The notes under the pieces are model-generated. The model was not told where the DNA came from and did no database searches. It saw only the letters and a program-made list of their open reading frames with translations. The position numbers and the translations under genes are program-made. Positions 1 to 12,000 of a DNA stretch of 64,000 bases are shown in pieces; the stretch's first letter is position 1; the number at the start of each line of letters is the position of its first letter. Origin of the DNA: Hevea brasiliensis. Its lineage: Eukaryota > Streptophyta > Magnoliopsida > Malpighiales > Euphorbiaceae. Where the stretch lies: NCBI RefSeq assembly GCF_030052815.1, contig NC_079496.1, positions 8,439,278-8,503,277 of the forward strand. The letters run 5' to 3'.

Positions 1-763
1 GTTTGCGCTTTCGTTTTAAAGTTAATCGTTCAACAATTCGTTTGAAAATAAGTGTGCTATTTTACTTTCTTGTCTTACTTGGAAGCATAAGCATGTCTTC
101 TTTTGTGTTGGAAATCATAGGATGGGGGTTGTGCTCTTGAGAAAATTTTTTTGAGTTTAATAATTAATAATTTTATAATCAATTACACTTCAATGTACCC
201 AGATCATTGATTATGAAAGGGTTGATGGTAATTACAGATTTTGTTAACAAAATGGCATTTTGGCTGCTGTGGCCAGGTATTTGTGCTGTCTTGAACAAAC
301 AAGATTCTCCTACTTGGAGTTGGCACCTTTTGCCATTGATGGTAAAGTTATAACCATAAGGAACTTCATGTGCTCTGTTATTCCTCTGATTAGGCTCCAC
401 TGCTTGATTTTCCCATATTATTCCCTTTTTTGTTAGATAACCTGTTGGTTGTTAAGGTTTCACCCCAACCTTAGATTTTTGCGTGCACACAAACTCACTC
501 TTGTGCAGTCATTAACTAGTGTAGTGTAAGTTTTGTTCGTTGAAGAAGGTTTGTGATACTGCTGCAGTGCTGCTACTTTAGTGTCCATCGAGTTTCAGAT
601 GATGAATGTGTTGAGCTATTTGGATAATCAGTTTTATTTGCTGCAACATTAATTTTTGAGAAATTACATATGTGCAAAAATATGATTTGGCATTTCTATT
701 AGAGAATTGAATTTGAAATAGTTCCAAAATGTCTCAATAGTTTTTGCTCATTGGTCAGTGCAG
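1..763 (+). other. Probable intron / upstream part of the gene ending at 1282
   Basis: No coding exon could be supported here. The stretch is T-rich and ends in a good 3' splice site (TTGGTCAGTGCAG, AG at 762-763) just before the open exon at 764. It is therefore most simply intron sequence, possibly with an unrecognised small exon. The short open frame on the minus strand (179-400) has no recognisable domain. Confidence 0.4.
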
Positions 764-1282
764 TTATTCAAATCGTATGGTTGGGCACTTCCACCCATCA
801 TCTTATCTTGGCTGATAGCTACTGGCCCCAAAGCTTTCCTTATGGCATTAGCCCTTCCTCTAGGGCAGTCAGCCCTAACTTTTGTGTTTGGAAAGTTGTG
901 GGGGAGCACACAAAGTAAGCCAAACTCCAAGGCCAGAAAGAAGAGGAAACCATTTGGCAGCTCTTCCAGCAATGTTGAAATGGATGATGAAGAGCTAGAA
1001 GAAAGGCAGAAGACCAAGAAGGGAAATAAGGAGTTTCAATCTTGGGTAGTTAATGGTTCAGTTAATAGGGACAGCCAAGGCACACCCAATCTTGGTGGAT
1101 GGGATGAGCTAGATGAAATGGAGTCCATGCAGCAACCATCTCAAAGAGCATGTCAGACTCAAAAAAAATCTTCAGCAAATGGCAAACTGGGTAGGAGAAG
1201 GAGAAAAAGCAATGCACCCCTACTCTTGAGATTGTTAGTTGCTGTGTTCCCATTTTTAGGTTCCTGGATAAAGATGCTTTAG
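764..1282 (+). CDS. Terminal exon of an unrecognised plant membrane-anchored basic protein
   Basis: The exon starts after the acceptor AG at 762-763 and stays open to a TAG at 1280-1282, giving about 172 residues. The N-terminal part is a hydrophobic segment (SYGWALPPIILSWLIATGPK then FLMALALPLGQSALTFVFG) that could form one or two membrane passes. A long hydrophilic part follows, rich in Lys, Ser and Glu with basic clusters (KARKKRK, GRRRRKS), then a short hydrophobic C-terminus (LLLRLLVAVFPFLGSWIKML). I do not recognise the family. The upstream exons lie left of the window or were not detected. The compositional contrast between the conserved-looking hydrophobic start and the charged tail is typical of a real plant gene. 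No frameshift is visible. The neighbour at 3088 is on the opposite strand (convergent). Confidence 0.6.
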   Translation, partial: LFKSYGWALPPIILSWLIATGPKAFLMALALPLGQSALTFVFGKLWGSTQSKPNSKARKKRKPFGSSSSNVEMDDEELEERQKTKKGNKEFQSWVVNGSVNRDSQGTPNLGGWDELDEMESMQQPSQRACQTQKKSSANGKLGRRRRKSNAPLLLRLLVAVFPFLGSWIKML

Positions 1283-3087
1283 TGATTTCTGGTTTTCCCA
1301 CACTGCAAGTTGTGGTGCATTAATTTGACAGGTGTGGCTGGTAATACTGAGCACATTCCTTGCCATTGGATTTCAAGGGCTTATAGAATTATTAAGTACA
1401 CCCTAATCATCGTATTGGTGGCTTCATATTGCTATGTAGGGGTGATTTTTCCATTATTTCCATAAATACCACGTAATTGAGATTTGCATTTGACTTCTCA
1501 TGACATGTTTTGTCCATTCTTTATGTGTGGTATTTGTGTTTTAGGCCAATCAACTTCTTCCCTTAGAACTCAATGATTCCATTCATTTAAGTCGCTTGTA
1601 AACTCGACTTTCTTAATCTTGAGGGTAAGAATGCCTATTAAAAGTATCATAGATTTACTTATTTTGACGGAAAAGGAAATTACAAGTTTAATCATTACGT
1701 GTTTAGTGCAGGAATTTTTGATCTTCCCTATCAAAATTCCTCAGAAAAATCTGATTATTTTGTTACCCTAGCTCCAGCAACTCAAGAAGATATCGGCAGG
1801 GAAGGGGGTTACTCTGTTGGTTGATTAGTTAGAAGTTGTTATTTGGCCAATGATAGTTGAATTAGAATGAATATAAAGGGATCGAGTCGCAACCAATGGA
1901 GATAATCGATGAATTGAATACATTTACAGTCTTCTCCTTTCCTCTCAATTCTGTTTCTACCCTTTTCTCCCCTTATTCCTTCATCTCTCATTTTTCTTCC
2001 CCTTTTCCTTCACTTTCATTCTTACCAAACAGGAGTTAAGACCTCAAAATCCCAAGGTCCTAAGAGATTACCAAAGACTGAAAGTCTGAATAATAAGTTT
2101 AAATAATCTCATAATATTATCTATGCCAATGATATCATTGTAAATTTTTCCATTTCCAAGTTCCATTCCGAGAAAATACCGTTTTTAATGAGTGAAGGGA
2201 CATATAGAAAAATATCATAAAAATGTGTTTCAGTGCATACTTGCAGACTTTAGAGATGGTCGATATACACAATATTATTTCTATGCTCAAACCCATGACC
2301 TCATATCATAACTTTGCTACTACACCAAAGCCGTTCTCCTATAGAAAATTATCAAACTAGCCAGAAAAAATAGCCTTATTTAATGATATCCTACCGTGGA
2401 TGAACTAGCATCCTGATTCAAATTAAAACTCTTACCGTTTGATTTAAAAGTCACTCATTCCAGTAAAATGCTCCAAGTTAATATCTGCTTCTGTTTGTTT
2501 GGAATTCAAACTCTAAGACACTAGAAAAAGAGATGCTCTCTTTGCTGTGAATAAAAATGTTAATTTGCAAGCCCCAAGTGAGTAAGGAAGAGGGTGGATG
2601 TGCAGAATAGGTGTTAATTTCTAGAACTTCGTAGAAATGTTGCTTTCATTTACCCAAGGATAGACCCACGAACATAAATTGACCATACACATGAAATGAT
2701 CAAACATAAATCTAACGTAGTCCCATGATTTCCAATCAAAGACAAGCCATGATCAATCCTGATTATCCTGATAAATTACATCCAAGGGGGCTTTCTCAAT
2801 TCGTTTTTCAAAATCTTCAAAAATGTTAGTTAACACTGATAAAGATCAATGAACCATCTAAAGAATGTTTGAACTACATTTGAGAAAGAATTCTTGCTGC
2901 CTTCCACAAAAGAAAATGTCAAAAACATAAAAGAATCTGTTTCTCAATTCATTTTTCAAATTCTTCGAAAATGTTAGTTAACGCTGATAAAAATCGATGA
3001 ACCATCTAAAGAATGCTTTAACGACATTTGTGAAAGTATTCTTGCTGCCTTCCACAAAAGAAAATGTCAAAAACACAAAAGAATCTG
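1283..3087. other. Spacer between convergent genes
   Basis: This holds the 3' untranslated parts of the gene ending at 1282 and, on the other strand, of the CtpA gene. A pyrimidine-rich stretch lies near 1930-2030. No coding region is supported. The last 300 bases are a tandem duplication, listed separately. Confidence 0.5.
2792..3087. repeat. Tandem duplication (two copies of about 148 bp) at the CtpA 3' end
   Basis: Copy 1 (about 2792-2939) and copy 2 (about 2940-3087) both begin TTTCTCAATTC and both run through CTTGCTGCCTTCCACAAAAG to AAAAGAATCTGT. They differ by scattered substitutions. Copy 2 ends right at the CtpA stop codon (3088-3090, minus strand), so the duplication lies in the 3' UTR and does not touch the reading frame. 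Confidence 0.8.
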
Positions 3088-6000
3088 TCATCGAGCAAAG
3101 AGCTGTACTCTGTCAATGTAGCAAGCAGAAGCAGGTTCTTGGAGACAGCCACAAAAGCTCTCCTCGTCCTTGGGGAATGATTTGGGTAGTGGATGGTCAG
3201 GAACAATACCAACCTACATCATAGAAATACAAAAGTAATGAGAGAGGCAGACATGCAAGCAGAGCCGGATGCACAGAATCACAACAGACCTTGTCAATAT
3301 TAGTGTGAGAAGGGGTCTCATAACGAGCAACTGTAACAGCTAAGCCAGAGCCATCAGATAGCTGAAAAACTGATTGAATCTTGCTGCATTATGGGATAAA
3401 TTCACCCATTAGAAATAAATAATATTATTCATAAATGCCGTAGAAGCAGAAGCAGATACCCTTTCCCAAATGTGGGTTCTCCATACAACACAGCACGTTT
3501 ATTGTCTTTCAATGCACCAGCTAATATTTCACTTGCACTTGCGGTTCCCTTATTTACCTGATTGGAACTCAGAAGAAAGAGATGTCAATGGAATAAAAAT
3601 TTGCTGATCAAAATGTGGAAGTCCACGCACGTATTTAACATATAAACTCTTTACGAATAAAGTCCAATGCCCAGGCATATACCCTAGGAGAGAATGTAAT
3701 GATAATTTCTGGGACTTTGGGTAGTGGAATGATTAGCACTAAGCCTGGAATAACAGTAAGAAGGAAGGGTACAATTTGCAGAAGCATGAATAAATTGAAA
3801 GATGTAAGTTTCTTTAATACATAATTTATCAGAAATTGAGAAAGAGAGAGAAGAGTTTGTGACTGCTGAATCACACGGACTGAGTAAAGCCTCAAAGCAT
3901 TCTCTCAATTCCATGATGCTAAGCTATGGCAATCTAAGAATTCAATATATTTCATACCAGCACAGCTAAGGGTTCTGAAGCTGCAAGTGCACCACTTCCA
4001 TCCGCATCATATATGTCCCGAACGCCACGGCTATCACAAATATACACAATCACTCCTTTTTCTAACCTGAATGGCAATAGCTAAAATTAGTAGCATGGGA
4101 TGACTTAAGCCAGATAGAGAAAGCAACAATCCGTTATTTGGAAGATTAGCATCCACATCACATATAATTTATTATCTTCATTCTTGATTCCAGCAATTTT
4201 AACACAAGTACAGAGAAAGAGAAAGGTCACAGTAAATATCCACTGCCTTGTACATAAATGATATCCAAACCAAAATTCTATGGAGTTTATTGTTAAGGAT
4301 CAGATCTGATAACAGAGATTGGAACTCAGAACAGAGAAGAAAGATGAGATGAGAAGAGAAAAGAATGAGATGGGAAGAGAATAGAGAAATGAGATGAGAA
4401 GAGAAGAGAACAGAGGTTTAAAGAAGAGAAGAGAGCATATTATTGAATTGAATCTTGAATGAATCCATACAGGTATGAGCTGACCCTTTATACACACAGC
4501 AGTAACTGCTCTCTAACAGATTCAGACATCCAAAACTAACTCTATCAAACCTGAACTATTTTAGGAATTTCCCTCCAAAAGCAGTTACACTACTTTCCTA
4601 ACATTCCTTCTCCTTTTACTATAATATGTAACAATACCCTCCGCAAGAGAATCTTCTTGTCCTCAAGAAGAAGAGAACTTAAGAAATTGAGCTAGGACGA
4701 ATGATTTGAACCCCCATGTAGCTTCTTCCGCTGGAAATTATCCCACTTAATAAGGCCCTGAAGAATTTGCAAATTATCCCTGGTAAATCAGTTGATGCAG
4801 CAAAAGTATGACCAGAATTACTGCTGAACATTCCCTTCCCATGCAACAATTTACATTGAGAACTGGTACAGTGCAGCAATTTAGATTGAGTGCCCAAATC
4901 ATTGATTCCTTGCAATGTAACCACCTGCCCTGCATGCTAGAAAGTAATTCTTGATTGCTGAAAATCAAATAAAATGGAGTTAGATGTCCTCAACCAGTCA
5001 ACTCCCAATATAATATCAAAACTCCACATGTCTAATAGCTTGAAGTCAAATACAAAAGAGTGTTGCTGCATTCCCCATCTAAAGTTAGGACACATGCTGC
5101 TGCTAGAAATTTTCCTGTCTTCAGCTACTGTCACAGCAATTGCAGGCCCTTCAATAATAGGTAACTTCAGCTCTTTTGCCACTCTTGCACCCAAGAAACT
5201 GTTGGTACTACCACTATCTATTAATATCAACAATTCCCTGTTCTTATGCTGCCCAATTATCCTTATAGTATGAACCCCATGACTGCCTTCCATAGCATGC
5301 ACTGACAGAGCAACTTTTTCAGATACAGCAGGTACTTCTCCTTCTATAACATCATGCCATTCCTCTTCCCCCTCATCTATTCCTTGTTTTTGCATCTGAA
5401 ATACTGAGGCATCATTCTCTTGCAATTGCAGGGCCATGAGAGTTTTCTGTTTACATTGATGGCCAGGAAAGAATTTCTCTCCACACGTAAAACAAGGTCT
5501 GGGTTGTCTAATGGTATTTGAATTAGTGTAATCGGTGGAAGTAAATTTAGTTGTAGGTTGGTTGACAGAAGACTGACTAGTGGTAGGTAAGGTTTTCTGC
5601 ACAGAATTTGGTTGTTTTAAATTGGCATTCTAGTCTGTTATAGGGGGTTTAGGAGCATAAGGATAATTCTGAGTAGGTTGATTAGGTTTATAGGTAATAG
5701 GTACTGAAGATGAAAGGATATTAGATCTGAAATCACTTTGGTAGGGTCTAGAATAAGAAATTGGTTTCCTGGTAGAGTTTATGAGTTGCTCTTGCAATCT
5801 TGCAACCTCAGTAGCTTGAGAAAGATTCACGGGCTTCATCATCTTAACCATAGGTCTAATATCATCCTTCAACCCCCCAAAAAAACTTGACAGAAAATAA
5901 GCTTCTCCAAGATTAGGCATCATCATTTCCAACCTAATTCTAATATCTTCAAATTTATCTTGATACTCCTCAAGAGTGTTTTCTTGCCTTAACCTCATGA

Positions 6001-9000
6001 ATTCTTCAACTACATCCCCTAATCCTTCATCCCCAAACCTGCCACACAATTCCCTCTCAAAATCTTCCCAAGAATGACCTCCATCACCCTTAACCCAGTT
6101 ATGATACCATGCATCAGCCCTTTCTATCAAAAATAAACTTGCTATTCCCACCATTTGATCCTTAGTGTTATGGAAAGTCAATCATTATATTATTTCTGTG
6201 TATATTCTGTATTCTGTATTCCTATTTAGGATTTCTTATTTAGGATTTCTTCCTAATTAGTATAACACAATTATAGGAATCAATTGTATATAAATACTCA
6301 TGTACAGATTAATTGAAATATATGAGAATCATCTCTTTCTACATGGTATCAGAGCAGGTCATCTATCTAGGGTGATTATTTGTTCTCACCACCCAGCTCA
6401 GGAGAGACCTTGGCCGCCGATCAACATTGCAGTGTCGCCTCAATCCCCTCATTCCACCCGATCCAAGACACCATTAAAGGACTCGAGGTTTGGCTCTCGG
6501 ATCCTATTTCGGTATTTGCTTGATTTGTGATTTTGGATTATTTTGTTACTTTGGATTAGCGTGTCGGTTAGTTTTCTTTGTCTCAACAAATGGCAGACAA
6601 TAAGAATGTTATTTCTGATGTGATTCCGATGATGACTAAGATCACGGAACACAAACTGAATGGTTCGAATTATCTGGAGTGGAGTAATAGGGTCTATTTG
6701 CGTAGCATTGATAAGGATGATCACCTTACTAAAGATCCACTTCGATGATACACAACAAACTTGGCTAAGGGAGGATACTCGGTTGTTTTTTGAACTCGAT
6801 TCACGGTGAGGTAATTAGTTTAATTAATCGAATTTGTTAAGGAATTGATGGATTACTTAGATTTTCGTAAAGGGAATATCTCGTATTTATGATGTTTGTA
6901 AGGCATTCTAGAGAAAGAGAATAAGTCTCTCACGGCTTATTTTATGGATTTTAAGCGGGTATATGAGGAACTTAATGTATTGTTGCCTTTTAGTTACGAT
7001 GTGAAAGTTTTATGAGTTTTCTGCCTTCCTTCGTAGTATGAGGCGCTAAATCTCGATTCTTTCGAGATTTCCTCTTTGCATGAAACATTCACGGGTCCTC
7101 AGAGTACCCAATCTTCGAGTGCTCTTATTAGTAATCCAAATGGACAGGTAATAGAAGAGGAAGTAGAGGAGGAATGTAATGGAGAAGCTAGTTCTAATCA
7201 GGACTCAAGAGGAGTCATTTGTTATTATTGTCATGAGCGCCATACAAAATATAATTGTCCGCAACGAGGAAAAATATCACAGATGGCAAATATGGCGACA
7301 AAGGATTCTCTGATATCTTCCTTTTTGGTATCCGCAGAGGATTTTGCATCTCTAAAGCCTACCCCTATCACTGCGATCTAAATCCACTACATGCCTTGTG
7401 TCTTCCTCATCCAAATGGGTTATTGATGATCACATGACAGTAATTCTAGTCTTCTATCTACTTTCTAATCCCACTTCCTCAATTACTTTAGCCGATGGTT
7501 CTACTTCTTGTGTCATGGGTTTCAATTTCTTTGTCATCATTTTGTGTCTACCAAATTTCTCTTTTAATCTACTGTTAGTAAACTTACTCATACCTTAAAT
7601 TGTTCTATTTCTTTTTCGATCGGTGTTTGTTTGAGGATCTTAATTATTGGTAGAGGACGTGAGTCGGTGGTCTCTACATTCGAAAAATCATGTACGCGAT
7701 CGCTTGTTTGCTCCTTAACACCTCTTGAAGCTCATTGTAGATTGGGTCATCCTTCTTTGTCTACCATGAAGAAGTTGTGTCCTCCTTTATACTAGAATGT
7801 GAGTCGTGTCGGTTGCAAAACATCATCGTTTGCCTTACGTGTCTAGAGTCAATAAACGGGCTTCATCCTTTTGAGTTAGTTCATTCGATGTTTGGGGTCC
7901 TTGTTACTTCTAAACTGGATTTCGTTATTTTGTTACTTTTGTTGATGATTACTCTCGTGTTACGTTATATTTAATGAAGAATCGTTCTGAGTTGTTTTCT
8001 ATCTTTTGTGCCTTTTGTAATGAAATAAAACTCAATTTAATATTTTTGTGCGCATATTAAGAAGTGACAATGCTAAAGAATATTTTTCAGCACAATTTCA
8101 GTCTTATATGACACAAAATGGCATTCTTCATCGATCTTCTGTGTGGATACCCCATCCCAAAATGGCGTGGCGAAAGAAAAATCGGCATCTTCTTGAGGTA
8201 ACTCGTGCTCTTCTTTTTGGATGAAAGTTCCTAAACACTTTTGGGCGGATCGGTTTCTACGGCATGTTTTTGATCAATCGTATGCCTTCTTCTTAATGGG
8301 GATATTCCTTATCGCTTTGTTCCTACAAAATCTTTGTTTCCCGTTGAACCCCGTATTTTTGTTGTACTTGTTTTGTACGTGATGTAGTTACTAAATTGGA
8401 TCCAAAGTCTCTCAAATGTGTCTTCCTTGGGTACTCCGGATCCAAAAAGGGTACCGTTGTTTCTCTCCTACTCTTAATCGTTATCTTGTTTCTGCAGATG
8501 TCACATTTTTAGTCCACTCCATTTTTTCTCAATCATCGTGTATGAGAGTCGGGGAGGAAGATGATATCTTAATATACCAACCAATGTCTAGTCCTCTCTC
8601 ACACCTATTTCTTAGTCTCTAGACCTACTCGGCCTCCGTTGTTCATGTTTATTCCAGAGATTGGAGATTCGACTCGGATCCTCCACTACTTCGTTGGGAG
8701 ATCCTCATGCGATCATGATTCTGATCTAGACTTACCCATTGCTCTTTGTAAAGGTAAACGTTCATGTACTTACCCTATCTCTTCTTTTGTTTCTTATAAT
8801 CAATTGTCTTCTTGTTCTCGGTGTTTTGTTACTTCTTTATACTCTATTCCCATCCCTAAGTCTCATCTGTGTCTTTGCCCGCTATGAAAGAGGAAATGGA
8901 GGTTTTAGAAGCTAATGGTACATGGGAATTGTTGCCTTTGCCAACTTGTAAGAAAGCTAATGGTTGCAAATGTGTATTGTAAATCTGATGGTTACGTGGC

Positions 9001-12000
9001 TAGATTAAAAGCACGCCTTGTAGCAAAAGGATATGCTCGGACATATGGGGTTGATTACTCGACACTTTTTCTCCTGTAGCTAAACTTACTGCTCGCTTGT
9101 TTATCTCTTTACTACATATGATTGGCCCTGCACCAATTGGATATCAAGAATGCCTTCCTTCATGGTGATCTTCAGGAGGAGGTGTATATGGAGCAACCAC
9201 CTAGGTTTGTTGCTCAGGGGGAGTTGGGTAAAGTTTGTAGGCTTCGGAAGTCTCTTTATAGCTTGAAACAAAGTCCTAGGGCCTGATTTGGGAGATTCAG
9301 TGAAGCAGTACAGGAATTTGGTATGCAAAAGAGTAAGTGTGATCACGATTTTATAAGCAAGGTCTAATTCTCTTGGTAGTCTATGTGGATGACATTATCA
9401 TCACCGGGAGTGACTCTGCAGTATTTCATCTCTTAAAACCTTCCTCCAAACCAGTTTAGGACCAAAGACTTGGGATTATTAAAGTATTTTTGGGTATTGA
9501 AGTTATGAGAAGTAAGAAGGGTATTTTCTTGTCTCAAAGAAAATATGTTCTTGATCTATTGATGAGACAGAAAATTAGGTGCTAAGCCTTGTAGTGCACC
9601 AATGACTCCAAATTTACAGGGATAGTGAGTTGTTTGAAGATCCAGAGAGAGATTGGTAGGAAAATTGAACTACCTTGACATTGCTTATGCCGTTAGTGTG
9701 GTAAGTCGGTTTATGTCTTCCTTGCTCATTGGGAAGCCTTGGGACAAATCTTGTGCTATTTGAAGGAGCTCGGGAAGAGGTTTGTTATATGGTTTTCATT
9801 GGCATTTATATGTTGAATGTTTTGGATCTAAGGTTGATAGGAGGTCAACCTTTGGATATTGCGTTTTTGTTGGAGGAAATTTGGTGTCTTGGAAAAGCAA
9901 GAAGCGAGTGTAGTTTCTCGATCTAGTAATCCGAATACTGAGCCATGGCACAATCGGTATGTGAGGTAATGTGGATATTTCAATTACTAGATGAGACAGG
10001 TTTTAAGACCCAAATTGTGGTGTGATAATCAAGTCGCTCTCCATATTGCTTCTAATCCGGTATTTCATGAGCGGACCAAACATATTCAGAGTGATTGTCA
10101 CTTTGTTCGTGACAAAATTCAACAGATCATCTCAACAGGACATATCAAAACTGGAGAGCAGTTAGGAGATATTTTCACAAAAGCTCTGAATGGAGCTAGG
10201 ATTGACTACATTTGTAACAAGTTGGGCATGATTAACATCTATGCTCCAACTTGAGGGGGGAGTGTTATGGAAAGTCAATCATTATATTATTTCTGTGTAT
10301 ATTCTGTATTCTGTATTCCTATTTAGGATTTCTTATTTAGGATTTCTTCCTAATTAGTATAACACAATTATAGGAATCAATTGTATATAAATACCCATGT
10401 ACAGATTAATTGAAATATATGAGAATCATCTCTTTCTACACTTAGGAACCCCATATACCTCAAAATACTTGGTACATTTCCTTAGCCAAGCCCTAGGTTC
10501 TTTGCCATCAAAAGTAATCAACTTAACTTTAGGCAAAAATTTGGACATACCTTCAACTTCAGTTGCAGATCTAGCACTATTAGCCCCTCTCTGACTTGTA
10601 TTAATTCAACTTCAGTTGCAGATCTAGCACTATTAGCCCCTCTCTGACTTGTATTAATGTTCTCCCTTGGCACAGGAAGAATTCCCCTTCCTCCAAGAGT
10701 AGCCATAGAAGTACCAGCCTCCTCATTGCCTCCATGTTGGTTTTCTCTGGCCTTCTCAGCCAAATTTGCACCAAACAAGGATCGGAACTCCTCCAGAATA
10801 ATTTTCCTAGTATCAATTGCAGATTGCTTGATTTCCTTCCTTAATTCTATTGCAGATTGCTTGATTTCCCCACACAATTCCTCCTTATTCTTCTTAAAAT
10901 CCTCCTGTAAAACCCTAACTTGTTCCTCCAACTTTGAAACCTTAGATTCTCGAGTAACTGTCCCAAATCTAGTCATCTTGCGACACTCCAGATCTGAAAT
11001 TGGCTGGTTCCCTCACGCTACAGGCTCTGATACCAAATTTTTAAGGATCAGATCTGATAACAGAGATTGGAACTCAGAACAGAGAAGAAAGATGAGATGA
11101 GAAGAGAAAAGAATTAGATGAGAAGAGAAAAGAATGAGATGGGAAGAGAATAGAGAAATGAGATAAGAAGAGAAGAGAACAGAGGTTTAAAGAAGAGAAG
11201 AGAGCATATTATTGAATTGAATCTTGAATGAATCCATACAGGTATGAGCTGACCCTTTATACACACAGCAGTAACTGCTCTCTAACAGATTCAGACATCC
11301 AAAACTAACTCTATCAAACCTGAACTATTTTAGGTATTTCCCTCCAAAAGCAGTTACACTACTTACACTACTTTCCTAACATTCCTTCTCCTTTTACCAT
11401 AATATGTAACATTTATCTCTGAAAATTTATTCTTACTAGCATTTTACAATAACGCGGAAATGTAGAATATATATTTACCAAAACATACATAACATATATT
11501 TAATATAAACACCTCTAGCCATCTTATTTAACTTACCAAATCTTGGTAATCTCAATTCCTTCTGGAAATAGACCACCACTGCAGCAAATTTAAGCTTTCA
11601 GACAAGCTGCCAGCCAAGTTTAAAATGTAGATTATTGAAAGCTAATCACCTATTGTCTCGAAGGTCTAACACAAAGGCATTAACATTATTACTCCGTAAA
11701 GCACCAATAGCTTCCCTGACAGCACCTACAAAAGAAATAATTGTCAATGAGCATGTTGAATGAATCAAATTTTGTAAATTCAACATCTAGCACATGCAAA
11801 CAGAAATGGGGGTTTGAGGGAGGGATGAGAGTCTGCTAGACACTGGATTCTATTCCACAACACAAGGTCACTCAGCATGCATGTTCATTATTTCTATGGC
11901 TTGAAGTGATTGTCACAACAACAGTAAGGAATAAAATAAGCAAAATCTATTCCAACCTTTTAATTTCATCACTGTTTTAGTTTTTATCTGAGACTCGCAC

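Larger units (their letters stand above)
6166..10440 (+). mobile_element. Ty1/copia LTR retrotransposon nested in gypsy gag
   Basis: 4275 bp with two 178-bp LTRs differing by one base, and a 5-bp target duplication CTTAG at 6161-6165 and 10441-10445. The order is LTR, PBS TGGTATCAGAGC, gag, knuckle, integrase, RT, RNase H, PPT TTGAGGGGGGAG, LTR, all on the plus strand. Placement of integrase before RT is the copia order. The internal coding region is badly broken although the LTRs are almost identical. Confidence 0.95.
4291..11411 (-). mobile_element. Ty3/gypsy LTR element, internally deleted, inside CtpA intron 9
   Basis: The termini are TGTTAAGGATC at 4291 and AATATGTAACA ending at 11411. 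A 5-bp target duplication TTTAT lies at 4286-4290 and 11412-11416. Coding runs on the minus strand from the right LTR: PBS, gag, CCHC knuckle, aspartic protease. After the protease and a short linker the sequence goes straight to the PPT-like CTTGCGGAGGG and the left LTR, so RT, RNase H and integrase are absent. The element is itself split within gag by the copia element at 6166-10440. Without the copia insert it is about 2.8 kb. It cannot move without help in trans. Confidence 0.9.

Noticed and set aside
1797..2035. Possible solo copia LTR (TGTTGGTTGATTAG start, ATATAAAGG box)
   Set aside because: No target duplication or partner LTR could be identified, so it is not reported as a feature.
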